DNA from: UBA6107 sp034430175
GTDB lineage: Bacteria; Chloroflexota; Anaerolineae; Anaerolineales; Anaerolineaceae
Direction: 5' to 3'
Length of the DNA stretch: 64,000 bases
Assembly: GCA_034430175.1 (NCBI GenBank)
Contig: DAOUFI010000001.1
Coordinates: 1-64,000, forward strand
Shown here: one piece after another, positions 27,861 through 35,859 of the stretch
How positions within the stretch are numbered: position 1 is the stretch's first letter
Layout: the number at the start of each line of letters is the position of its first letter
Notes under the pieces: model-generated
Database searches by the model: none
Told to the model about the DNA's origin: nothing
The model's input: only the letters and a program-made list of their open reading frames with translations
Made by a program: the position numbers and the translations under genes

Positions 27861-28886
27861 TCACCAATAATTCTGCGATTTCGTTCGCTGCAAGATCCAC
27901 AGGAAGAACGGCGCCCCGATGAGCGACGTGATAATTCCAACGGGGATCTCTTGTGGAGCCATGACGGTACGGGCAGCGACATCGGTCACCAAGAGCAATC
28001 CCGCGCCAAATAGAAAGGACAACGGAATGAGTTTTCGGTAGTCACCACTCCACAACATACGGACCAGGTGGGGAACTACCAGTCCGACGAAACCGATGAT
28101 GCCAGCGTATGCGACCGCGGCAGCGGTCATCATCGTGGCCGCCAGGATGGTCAAGACACGCACCCGAGTAGTGGGAACACCGAGTTGTTTGGCCTGCTCG
28201 TCGCCGAACTGGAGGACATTCAATGGATGCCCCATGGCCAGCAACGTAATCCCGCCGATGAGCGCGTAAGGCAACACTGCCAGTACAGGCGACCATCCGC
28301 TGCTGGTGGCGCCACCGAGCAACCAGACCAGGGCGCGGCGTAATTCACCACTAGCGTTGATCATTAAAAGCGAAGATACCGCGGTGCAAAAAGAACTGAC
28401 GACCACTCCCGCCAGGATCAAGTTCGTTGTGGGGACGGTCTTCCCCACCCTGGCCAGCATTGCCGCTACCAGAACTGCCGCCATTCCTCCGAGCAACGCA
28501 GCCAGGGGAATCGCCAGCAATCCCAGGGTGGAATAAGGCCATTGGATAGTCATGGCGGCCACGGCTCCCAAGCCAGCACCCGAGGCGACACCGATCAGGT
28601 AGGGGTCAGCGAGAGGGTTGCGGAACAGACCCTGATAGGCTGCTCCACTGCCAGCCAGCGACGCCCCGACCAGGATCAAGAGCATCAGCCGGGGCAGGCG
28701 CAGGTTGAATAAAATGGTCGCGTAAACTCCGTTCGGGTCAAGCGTGGAAGTCGTCCCTTTGAGCACGTTGATGATCACATCAAACATCGTGCGTAGAGGA
28801 ATGTTGGTACTGCCTACCATCAAACTCAAACCTGCGGCCAGAAGGACGAAAACTACACTAAAGATGAACGGGTTGATCTTTTTCAT
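27861..28886 (-). CDS. btuC: Cobalamin ABC transporter permease (BtuC/FecCD family)
   Basis: A 341-residue membrane protein with about ten helices and the FecCD hallmarks RLPRLMLLILVGASLAGSG (near 59-77), NPLADPYLIGVASGAGLGA (near 90-108) and FVGLVVPHLVRM near 247-258. It makes the membrane channel for cobalamin. The gene sits 12 bases after btuF and 3 bases before btuD, all minus strand and under riboswitch control. Confidence 0.9.
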   Translation of the reverse strand: MKKINPFIFSVVFVLLAAGLSLMVGSTNIPLRTMFDVIINVLKGTTSTLDPNGVYATILFNLRLPRLMLLILVGASLAGSGAAYQGLFRNPLADPYLIGVASGAGLGAVAAMTIQWPYSTLGLLAIPLAALLGGMAAVLVAAMLARVGKTVPTTNLILAGVVVSSFCTAVSSLLMINASGELRRALVWLLGGATSSGWSPVLAVLPYALIGGITLLAMGHPLNVLQFGDEQAKQLGVPTTRVRVLTILAATMMTAAAVAYAGIIGFVGLVVPHLVRMLWSGDYRKLIPLSFLFGAGLLLVTDVAARTVMAPQEIPVGIITSLIGAPFFLWILQRTKSQNYW

Positions 28887-28898
28887 TGGTAATCGCGA

Positions 28899-29855
28899 TT
28901 ATCTGAATAGTTCCGGATGGATCAGTTTTGCCAGACCTTCGAGGCCGTCCACCAAACGTGGACCCGCGAGAGTGACCAGGTCATCGTTGAATACGTAGAT
29001 CTGACCATCTGTAACGGCTTTGATATTTTCCCAACCAGTTCGTATCATCACCTGATCGGGTGTCATGCCATATGCGGAATCGCCCAAGATGATGATGTCG
29101 GGGTTCTGGATGAGCAAATCTTCGATACTGATCTGTGCCCAACTTCCACTTAAGGCAGAGCCGACATTCTTGCCACCAGCCATGGTGATGAGCATGTCCA
29201 CAAAAGTACCGGGACCGCTCGTCCAGGGTTTGGCTGGATCGGAGCCGTCCAGTTCATAGAATACTACTGGTGTGTCGGTCGCTGTAGCAATTTTATCCTT
29301 CACTGTTTTCACTCGTTCCGCCAAAGAGTCTGTGAGCGTGGTGGCTTCTTCGCTGCGGCCGGTCAATTTACCGACATCTTCGATGATCTGATAGAGTCCG
29401 TCAAAATCGGTGGGGTTGGCGATGTAATAGACGGTCAACCCTAAATCCTCAAGAGCTTTAACCTGATCGCTAGTGTTGATACCAGCAGCAATCACCAGGT
29501 CAGGGTTCAGTGAAGTAATTGTCTCGTACGAATACTCATTCATTGAACCTCCGACGTCCGTCAGATTGGCGGCTTCAGTGGGGAAATCGGAAAAACTATC
29601 TCGGCCAACCATCTGGTCACCGGCGCCAATCGCGTAGAGGATTTCAGTGGCCGAGGGAGCCATTGAGACGATTCGTTGGGCAGGCGCAGCGAGGGTTACC
29701 GTTCGCCCGAGTCCGTCGGTCATCGTGATGGTTTGATCCACAACTGTTGGAATGCCTGTCACGGTTGCTGTGAGGGTTGGGGCTGTTGCGGAACATGAAG
29801 TGACCAGGAAGATTACAAGCATCATACTGATGCAGGAAATAAATCGCTTATTCAT
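28899..29855 (-). CDS. btuF: Cobalamin-binding lipoprotein (BtuF-like)
   Basis: A 318-residue helical-backbone (class A-II) binding protein. A signal peptide ends in VTSC with the lipidated Cys at residue 21. Family motifs include QRIVSMAPSATEILYAIGAG and NPDLVIAAG. Start at 29855 is chosen because GGAG lies 5 bases upstream; the open frame to 29972 runs into the riboswitch region. Because this is the first gene after a complete B12 riboswitch, a cobalamin substrate is strongly favoured over a siderophore. Confidence 0.88.
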   Translation of the reverse strand: MNKRFISCISMMLVIFLVTSCSATAPTLTATVTGIPTVVDQTITMTDGLGRTVTLAAPAQRIVSMAPSATEILYAIGAGDQMVGRDSFSDFPTEAANLTDVGGSMNEYSYETITSLNPDLVIAAGINTSDQVKALEDLGLTVYYIANPTDFDGLYQIIEDVGKLTGRSEEATTLTDSLAERVKTVKDKIATATDTPVVFYELDGSDPAKPWTSGPGTFVDMLITMAGGKNVGSALSGSWAQISIEDLLIQNPDIIILGDSAYGMTPDQVMIRTGWENIKAVTDGQIYVFNDDLVTLAGPRLVDGLEGLAKLIHPELFR

Positions 29856-29879
29856 GAATTCTCCAAATTTTGAAATCAA

Positions 29880-29913
29880 ATTAACAACAATCCCCCGGCT
29901 GCGTACCGGGGGA
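29880..29913 (-). terminator. Riboswitch expression-platform terminator
   Basis: TCCCCCGG (minus-strand copy of 29906-29913), a 7-base loop, then CCGGGGGA (29891-29898) and TTGTTGTTAATTT. It lies between the riboswitch and btuF, so cobalamin binding probably causes early termination. A nearby AGGAGG at 29942-29947 (minus strand) could pair with the CCTCCT inside the riboswitch as an alternative fold. Confidence 0.82.
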
Positions 29914-29970
29914 GACTTTGACATAATACTAGCGAGTGTCCACCTCCTATCAGCGAGATCGTGGTTACAC

Positions 29971-30090
29971 ACTTCTGGGCGGGCGACCTGGCTTATCAGA
30001 TTTCTCCGAATTACAGTTGCGCGTCAGCACCGGTCTTGCACCGGTTTCGCCTTTAAGCTCTCCCATCCGGGGGAGGAGGCACCTAGAAGT
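29971..30090 (-). promoter_or_regulatory. Cobalamin riboswitch
   Basis: A 120-base element bounded by a P1 stem: ACTTCT (copy of 30085-30090) with AGAAGT (copy of 29971-29976). Reading the minus strand, the conserved parts appear in order: AGGTGCC, GGGAG, AAAGGCGAAACCGGTGCAAG, CCGGTGCTGACGCGCAACTG, and the B12 box GCCAGGTCGCCCGCC. This matches the cobalamin family. It controls btuF-btuC-btuD, reducing uptake when cobalamin is plentiful. Confidence 0.95.
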
Positions 30091-30108
30091 CTATTCAATT
30101 GTAAATAT

Positions 30109-30137
30109 ATTGTATGGCATTCAACTTCAATCGTCAA
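30109..30137 (-). promoter_or_regulatory. Promoter of the riboswitch-btuFCD transcript
   Basis: On the minus strand, TTGACG (30137-30132) and TACAAT (30114-30109) are separated by 17 bases. Transcription would begin about 10 bases before the riboswitch P1 stem, which fits well. Confidence 0.65.
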
Positions 30138-30259
30138 GCGAGTTGACGAGCTGATTCCAGCGATTAACGGTGGATGCAGCTTTTTTGTGAAAAACCCATG
30201 TTGCCTGAATTGATTTCTTGCAGCGCGGGTTAAGGTGGTTGATCGTAGTCAGATGGAAT

Positions 30260-31201
30260 TTAATTGGCTGTGGAGCGATACAGCTCGGGATGCATCAATC
30301 TCAATAACAATTCCAAACCATCCACCAGACGTGGTTCCGCGATCTTGAAAAGGTCGCTGTTTACCGAGTAGATCTGGCTGTTCTTGACTGCTTTAATTTC
30401 AGACCAACCCGGGCGCGCTTTGATCTGGGCAAGACCAATTCCAGTATCACCGGAATCTGCCAGCAGGATGAGATCCGGGTTTTGCTTGATCAATTCATCC
30501 AAACTAATTTGAGCGCGGTTACCTTTGAGTGACGATCCGGCGTTCTTGCCGCCCGTCATGCTTATCATCAGGTCGATCATCGTGCCGCGGCCGCTGGTGA
30601 CAGGGTTGTTAGGGTCAGTAGCGCCAAGTTCCAGGTAGACCACTGGTTGATTGGTAATCTTCTTAACATCTGTCTGGACTTTTATTACTCTCGCGGCAAG
30701 TGATTGCACCAGATCATCGGCTTCGGAGTCCTTCCCAGTTAATGAGCCAATATCCCTGATGGTTTGATACAACCCCTCGAAATCCTTAGGGTAGTTAATG
30801 AAATAAACAGTCAATCCCCGGGCTTGCAGTTCAGCCACCTGGTCAATGGTGATCTCATCCCCGGCAACGACCAGGTCGGGTTTCAAGTCCACCACGGCAG
30901 TGATGAAATCGGTCCCGGTGGTTTCGCCGATGTCAACCACGGACTGCGCTTCTTCGGGGTAATCTGAAAGACTATCCCGTCCAATCACATGGTTGCCGGC
31001 GCCAATGGCAAAGAGCGTTTCAGTGGCTGAGGGAGAGATCGAAACGATCTTTTGAGCCGGAGCAGCAAGACAGACGGAATTTCCCATTCCATCGACGACA
31101 CCGATCTTTGTCTTGCAGTTTACCTTCGTGGCAGTGGCGCATGCAGAAAGCATGGATAACACCATGATGATCATAATGGTTGTTGATATGAGTTTTCGCA
31201 T
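30260..31201 (-). CDS. Second BtuF-like substrate-binding lipoprotein
   Basis: A 314-residue paralogue of the BtuF-like protein just downstream, similar over the whole length (shared QKIVSISPSATETLFAIGAG, TVYFINYPKDFEGLYQTI and EPRLVDGLE patterns). The signal peptide ends LSAC with Cys21. Start at 31201 follows GGAG by 9 bases. Unlike btuF it has no riboswitch; it follows a metal transporter operon after about 230 bases without a permease of its own. It may feed the same BtuCD with a different corrinoid, or bind haem or a siderophore. Confidence 0.82.
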   Translation of the reverse strand: MRKLISTTIMIIMVLSMLSACATATKVNCKTKIGVVDGMGNSVCLAAPAQKIVSISPSATETLFAIGAGNHVIGRDSLSDYPEEAQSVVDIGETTGTDFITAVVDLKPDLVVAGDEITIDQVAELQARGLTVYFINYPKDFEGLYQTIRDIGSLTGKDSEADDLVQSLAARVIKVQTDVKKITNQPVVYLELGATDPNNPVTSGRGTMIDLMISMTGGKNAGSSLKGNRAQISLDELIKQNPDLILLADSGDTGIGLAQIKARPGWSEIKAVKNSQIYSVNSDLFKIAEPRLVDGLELLLRLMHPELYRSTAN

Positions 31202-31432
31202 AGAAAGATTCTCCAATGACATCGGTTTATTTTGCCATTTCCGACAAAGATAACCAGTAAATTTGATGACCAATTTATATTTGATACCGGTCTGCATAAT
31301 TTTGCAACAGTTATTATCTTCAGAATCAGCGCGAGATATTTTTAATGAGGGTTTCCATTTTTGATACGTTTGTGATGATACATTCGATCGGTTTTTGATT
31401 GTAAGGTGTCCGGGAATGCCCGTCAAGCAGGG

Positions 31433-32233
31433 TTAATCGTCGCAGGGGTGATCGTGACTGTGTTCCCTCTCGATCACTGTGATACCGGGTTTCTTGCCAA
31501 GCGTTATCGTGATACCGAAGGTCTGCAGCAGGGCTTCGGGAGTGACGACTTTTTCACCGCGTCCGACAGCAACGACCTTGCGGGCCAGCAGCATAGTCAG
31601 GCTGCAATCCATAGCCTCTTGAATATCATGCGTAGCTACGACGATGCTGGCACCGCGGCACAATTCGTCCCGCAACATCTGCTGATAGATCTCTCTAGCG
31701 GCCGCGTCCAATCCGGTGGTGGGTTCATCTAGAATCAGCAGGTCAGCCTGGCGAGCCAAAGTCTGCGCAATATATACTCGCTGTTGTTGACCACTGGAGA
31801 GTGAACGAAGGGTCTTGTCACGCAATTTTTCGACCCCCATCCGCTTCATTGAAGTTTGGACAATGTCCTGGTCCTCCCCCGAGAGTCTTCCGGTAAGTCC
31901 TGCGTTGGCGTATCTTCCCATGGTCACCACATCGACCGCGCGCAGGGGAAGGATGAAGCCCGAGGACTGGAACTGGCTGAGATAAGCAATGCGCCGTGTA
32001 ACCAGACCGGGGTTCTGGCCGAACACCTCAAGTGATCCACTCACAGCGGGGAGTAATCCAACCAACGTCTTAAGCAGGGTCGATTTACCCGAACCATTGG
32101 TGCCAATGAGAGCTAATGATTGATGCCTATCCAGAGTGAAATTGATGTCTGACACAATGGTTTCATCTCGATAGCCAATGTTCAATGATCTGGCACTGAT
32201 GACCGGTGAGGAAGTCTTCAAGGGTTCAGTCAT
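31433..32233 (-). CDS. Metal ABC transporter ATP-binding protein (ZnuC/MntB-like)
   Basis: A 266-residue ATPase. Walker A GTNGSGKST lies near residues 38-46, signature LSSGQQQR near 145 (Ser in place of the first Gly), Walker B LLILDEPTTGLD, and THD switch. It overlaps the permease gene by 8 bases. The C-terminus ends in a short His/Asp-rich tail (EREHSHDHPCDD) that may bind metal. Forms the zinc or manganese importer with the two genes upstream. Confidence 0.9.
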   Translation of the reverse strand: MTEPLKTSSPVISARSLNIGYRDETIVSDINFTLDRHQSLALIGTNGSGKSTLLKTLVGLLPAVSGSLEVFGQNPGLVTRRIAYLSQFQSSGFILPLRAVDVVTMGRYANAGLTGRLSGEDQDIVQTSMKRMGVEKLRDKTLRSLSSGQQQRVYIAQTLARQADLLILDEPTTGLDAAAREIYQQMLRDELCRGASIVVATHDIQEAMDCSLTMLLARKVVAVGRGEKVVTPEALLQTFGITITLGKKPGITVIEREHSHDHPCDD

Positions 32234-33077
32234 GAGAGATTACAGCTTTCTGTTTCTGCCGTGAGTTCTGAATGGTTTTAATCAGAAGCACGGCAAAAAA
32301 GATGAGAGACGCAACCAGCACAATGGTTGAACCAGCCGAGAAATTAAAGAAATAGCTGATCAAAAGTCCGCTGAAGACAGAGACCAAGCCAAACAACGAA
32401 GAAAAAACCATCATGGTTCGGATGCGGCGGGCAAGAAGCGCGGCCGCTCCAGCAGGAGCGATAAGCATACCAAAGACCAGCATCGTGCCTACTGTTTGAA
32501 ATGAAATGACCACCGCCAGGGCGATCATTGCTAACATGATGTTGTGATACAACCGTGAGGAAAAACCGGAGATCTGTGCCTGTTCGGGGTTGAAGCATAA
32601 AAGCAGGAAAGGACGTTCACAGATGGCAACAGTAATAAGAATCACTACTGTGGCGATAGCTTGAAGAATGACCGACTGGGTGTTGATACCCAGAATCTCG
32701 CCAAAAAGAATTCGCACCAGATCGCCTGAGAAGGAGGTGGAACGTGAAACAATGATTACCCCCAACGCAAGCATGGAGACGAAGAGCAATCCAATCGCGG
32801 TATCTGAAGACAGGTTGGACTTGCGTGTGATTACACTGATGCCGCCGATCATTACCACGGCGCTAACCGCCGCGCCGATGATGCCGGGTATTCCAAGCAG
32901 GATGGCAACCGCGACACCCGGCAAGACGCCATGCGCCAACGCATCGCCGATAAATGCCAACCCACGCAGCACAATATAAGTACCAACAACGCCGCAGACA
33001 ATCGAAACCAGCGCGCCAGCGATGAGCGCGCGTAGCATGAACACATTTGACGCGAAGGGTTCGATCAACCAACTCAT
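32226..33077 (-). CDS. Metal ABC transporter permease (ZnuB/MntC-like)
   Basis: A 283-residue membrane protein of the ABC-3 family with about eight helices. Typical features include LRGLAFIGDALAHGVLPG near 38-55 (with the conserved His) and QTVGTMLVFGMLIAPAGAA near 200-218. It forms the channel for a divalent metal. It lies 26 bases after the binding-protein gene and overlaps the ATPase gene by 8 bases, so the three make one operon. Confidence 0.92.
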   Translation of the reverse strand: MSWLIEPFASNVFMLRALIAGALVSIVCGVVGTYIVLRGLAFIGDALAHGVLPGVAVAILLGIPGIIGAAVSAVVMIGGISVITRKSNLSSDTAIGLLFVSMLALGVIIVSRSTSFSGDLVRILFGEILGINTQSVILQAIATVVILITVAICERPFLLLCFNPEQAQISGFSSRLYHNIMLAMIALAVVISFQTVGTMLVFGMLIAPAGAAALLARRIRTMMVFSSLFGLVSVFSGLLISYFFNFSAGSTIVLVASLIFFAVLLIKTIQNSRQKQKAVISHD

Positions 33078-33103
33078 GGATTTATTTTATCAAACCTTTA
33101 GAC

Positions 33104-34027
33104 TCATTTCAGGGCGTTAATGATTGTTTCACTCAACTCATTCATGAAGGTAAAGTAGGAACCATCCTCCGGAAGAATGTGAGTGGATACTGACACGACC
33201 TGAACGCCGGTTTCCTTGCCAATGCTTTCTGCAACGGCAGGGGGTGTTCCCAATTCAGTGAAAATAGCTTTCACGTGATTTTCTTCAATCAGGGTTTTTA
33301 GCGCAGAGAGTTCGGAAGCGGAGATCTCAGCCTGGGTAGTCAAACTGGGAACAATGGCTCCAATTAATTTGAATCCGTAACGTTCGGCAAAATATCCTAG
33401 AGATTCATGACCTGTAACTAGCTTGCGTTGATCCTGCGGTAAGGTGTTCACCTTGTCGATGATGGTCTGGTTTAATTGATCCAGGCGCATTTCGAGATCG
33501 ACGGCTCGCGTCGAGACATCCAGGTTGAGGTCGGCTTTCAGTGTGTCTGACAGGGCAGCAACAATCTGTTTGATGGCGATTGGATCCACCCAGAGATGGG
33601 GGTCGTCAGCGCCGATGGCTTGATCCGGATCGCCAGAGGGGATGCCTTCTCCTACACCCACCTTACGGACGGTGATATGGTTTGATGCTGTAAAGACGGT
33701 CACTCCAGCTTCTTTCGCCTGGGCCAGCGCCTTTTCCATGCCGCCTTCGAGTCCCAGACCATTTTGAACGACCAGGTCGGCATGGGTCAGCGTTTCAATA
33801 TCCCGCGCCGAAGGCTCCCATTCGTGTGGGTCCTGTCCATTGGGCATCGAGACCACTACGTTGGCTTGATCTCCCACCAGATCCTTCACTACCGCGCCGA
33901 GGATGGAATACGTCACCACAATGGTCGGTTTGCCCGATACGCTGTTTGCGGACGTTGTACTCTGGCAGGCAGAATTTATTACTAGCATAGCGATCATTAC
34001 TGGAATTATTAGAATTTTTCTATACAT
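33104..34027 (-). CDS. Metal-binding lipoprotein of zinc/manganese ABC importer (ZnuA/TroA family)
   Basis: A 307-residue cluster A-I binding protein. Lipid attachment at Cys21 (INSAC). Metal ligands expected for the family are visible: His in DPHEWEPSARD, His in DDPHLWVDP and His in GHESLGYFAERYG, with an acidic ligand near the C-terminus. There is no His-rich loop, which is common in many ZnuA but absent in manganese binders, so zinc versus manganese is open. The ATG at 34027 is preferred to the GTG at 34033 because AAGGTG lies just upstream. Confidence 0.88.
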   Translation of the reverse strand: MYRKILIIPVMIAMLVINSACQSTTSANSVSGKPTIVVTYSILGAVVKDLVGDQANVVVSMPNGQDPHEWEPSARDIETLTHADLVVQNGLGLEGGMEKALAQAKEAGVTVFTASNHITVRKVGVGEGIPSGDPDQAIGADDPHLWVDPIAIKQIVAALSDTLKADLNLDVSTRAVDLEMRLDQLNQTIIDKVNTLPQDQRKLVTGHESLGYFAERYGFKLIGAIVPSLTTQAEISASELSALKTLIEENHVKAIFTELGTPPAVAESIGKETGVQVVSVSTHILPEDGSYFTFMNELSETIINALK

Positions 34028-34044
34028 TTTCACCTTTGCTCCTT

Positions 34045-34058
34045 ATGATCAATCATAG
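34045..34058. promoter_or_regulatory. Possible operator ahead of the metal transporter
   Basis: TATGAT-CA-ATCATA is a perfect 6-base inverted repeat between the likely promoter and the ribosome site of the metal-binding lipoprotein. It is AT-rich and suitable for a Fur/MntR-type repressor, but no matching regulator is adjacent. Confidence 0.35.
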
Positions 34059-34111
34059 TAATATATCTCAACCCGAACAAAGGCGAAGTGCAGATCTGTG
34101 TCTTGGTTGGT

Positions 34112-34139
34112 AAAATATCAAACAAATTTTCTGTGTCAA
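34112..34139 (-). promoter_or_regulatory. Possible promoter of metal transporter operon
   Basis: Minus strand: TTGACA (34139-34134), 16-base spacer, TATTTT (34117-34112). The start codon at 34027 lies about 85 bases downstream. Confidence 0.45.
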
Positions 34140-34151
34140 TGGATACATTTT

Positions 34152-35111
34152 TCACTCACTCGGAAAATGAGAACATTTTTCCCATGCGAGGAGACAGAAA
34201 CGTTCACCATCCTCTGTGCCGATGGTGGTTAATTTGTTCTGCAGTTTAAGGTCACTGATGGTTCGCGTAACTGTGGCCCGTGTTGACCCGATTGCCAGTG
34301 CTAATTGCGCATGGGTCAGCCGCAAATTGATCACTCGTCCCTGTTCGTTGTTTTGCCCGAATTCCTCTGCAAGTAACGAAAGGATTCCCAATAAACGTTG
34401 GTCGAGGTGTGGGCGAGCCTGCATGGCTGCCCAGGCTTCCACCTTCTGAAGGCAGAATCGTAAATCCTGAGTGAACCCCGTTCTTTTTTCTGCGACTGCA
34501 AGTGATTCTATCTTAACGATGCAATCATTTTGCGCGACCAATTGGATATAGCAATTATCAGCCGGGTGGGGAAAAATCAGATCATTCCTCCCGAAAAGAC
34601 CAAGCAACACTTGACAACCATCTTGATGGATCATCATTCGTGCGATAATGCCATCTTCAATCGACAATACCATATCGGCATCCAGCAAGATGAAATCCCC
34701 ACGTCGGTAGCGGCGTTGTATCAAATCACTATGGGCAAGGGTGGAACTGGCTTCATTTGACAAATTTGCAAGGTGGCGCTCAATGAATTGGCAAAGGGTT
34801 TGCGTTTGGGTTTCCTGCGGAAAGACTGCCAATGCGCCAGCGTCGTAGGCTTGAGAAATGAGGTCTGCCGAGCCATGGCACCAGACGATCCAGGTAGTTT
34901 TCGATCTGGTTAGCTTTTCGAGCAATGAGATATTCTCAGTTTCCAGGTTAACCAGCAACAAACCGAATCTGCCATTCTCTATTAGATGTGGATTAAATGT
35001 GACTGTAACCCCGCACCTTATCAGTTCAATTGCGAGATCCATTCTGGTGAACGTATTTCCAATAATCGCAAGACTTTTTTCGTATACAAATTCAGAGATG
35101 GATGTTGTCAT
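34152..35111 (-). CDS. Crp/Fnr-type transcriptional regulator with extra N-terminal domain
   Basis: About 320 residues. The C-terminal 75 residues form a Crp-type winged helix (LRLTHAQLALAIGSTRATVTRTI), preceded by a degenerate cyclic-nucleotide-like beta domain and a helix with many aromatic residues. Residues 1-120 resemble a Rossmann or receiver-like alternation (LAIIGNTFTRMDLAIELI, GLLLVNLETENISLLEKL, AGALAVFPQETQTQTLC) but without a clear phospho-acceptor Asp. Usual Crp proteins are about 220 residues. Start uncertain: ATG at 35111 fits best by length, yet no ribosome site is evident. It precedes the metal transporter on the same strand and could regulate it. Confidence 0.7.
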   Translation of the reverse strand: MTTSISEFVYEKSLAIIGNTFTRMDLAIELIRCGVTVTFNPHLIENGRFGLLLVNLETENISLLEKLTRSKTTWIVWCHGSADLISQAYDAGALAVFPQETQTQTLCQFIERHLANLSNEASSTLAHSDLIQRRYRRGDFILLDADMVLSIEDGIIARMMIHQDGCQVLLGLFGRNDLIFPHPADNCYIQLVAQNDCIVKIESLAVAEKRTGFTQDLRFCLQKVEAWAAMQARPHLDQRLLGILSLLAEEFGQNNEQGRVINLRLTHAQLALAIGSTRATVTRTISDLKLQNKLTTIGTEDGERFCLLAWEKCSHFPSE

Positions 35112-35317
35112 TTGTAACACATCATAAACTAAAATCGATAAAAATTTTGTGTTTTTCGACACCAATATCACATATTTAGTATATATCTTGGTTATTGATA
35201 ATTGCCCTTTTTCCGGGATTGTTGGTGAACAAACCTGCTTAATTGCGTGATGGATGTTAATCTTCTGAACACAACAGAATATCGATTGATAAAGGCTTGA
35301 AGTTTTCTCGCCCCCTG

Positions 35318-35350
35318 ATTAAAAGGAGATCCCCGGCGCAACCGGGGATC
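35318..35350 (-). terminator. Terminator after DUF1508 gene
   Basis: GATCCCCGG (35328-35336) and CCGGGGATC (35342-35350) form a 9-bp stem with a CGCAA loop. On the minus strand it is followed by TCCTTTTAAT. Confidence 0.8.
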
Positions 35351-35368
35351 ATTGCAACTGTTTTAATT

Positions 35369-35704
35369 TTACTTGGTCAGATCTTCTACTTTTGCGCCAG
35401 GCGCGGCTTTCTTGACCGCAGCCATGCCGTCTTTGGCAGCTGATTCAGATGAGTACATTTCACTTGTGCCGATCACCTGGTGGTTGGCAGCTTTGAGCAC
35501 AAAGTAGACCTGCTTGTTTTTGGCGATCTTTAATTCATAAGCATCTGCCAGAACTGCGTTTTTCATGACAGATTCAATCCCGTTCTTTACGCCTTCCTTT
35601 GATTTGTAGGTCTCGCTGGAAAGGATGGGTTCACCGTTTGCCGCCTTCAGTACGAACATGAACTGTCCACCTTTTGCATCTTTGATCTCAAATTGTGCAG
35701 CCAT
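35369..35704 (-). CDS. DUF1508 (YegP-like) two-repeat protein
   Basis: A 111-residue protein with two tandem copies of the DUF1508 unit (FEIKDAKGGQFMFVLKAANG then YELKIAKNKQVYFVLKAANH), each with a short strand, KAANG turn and a Ser/Glu-rich helix. Start at 35704 has GGAGG 5 bases upstream; the longer frame to 35785 is not supported. The function of YegP-like proteins is unknown. Followed by a strong terminator, so it forms its own transcript. Confidence 0.87.
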   Translation of the reverse strand: MAAQFEIKDAKGGQFMFVLKAANGEPILSSETYKSKEGVKNGIESVMKNAVLADAYELKIAKNKQVYFVLKAANHQVIGTSEMYSSESAAKDGMAAVKKAAPGAKVEDLTK

Positions 35705-35859
35705 AATTTCCTCCAAAAGTAATTGAACGCGATAATTACAACAAATTACATGATTATTATACAGACATTTATTGGTTCGTGCCACAGAATATCTTTAAAA
35801 CGACAAGCTGTATGTTTTGTGGTATTCTCAACGATAGTCATTCCCATTATGGAGCGAAA

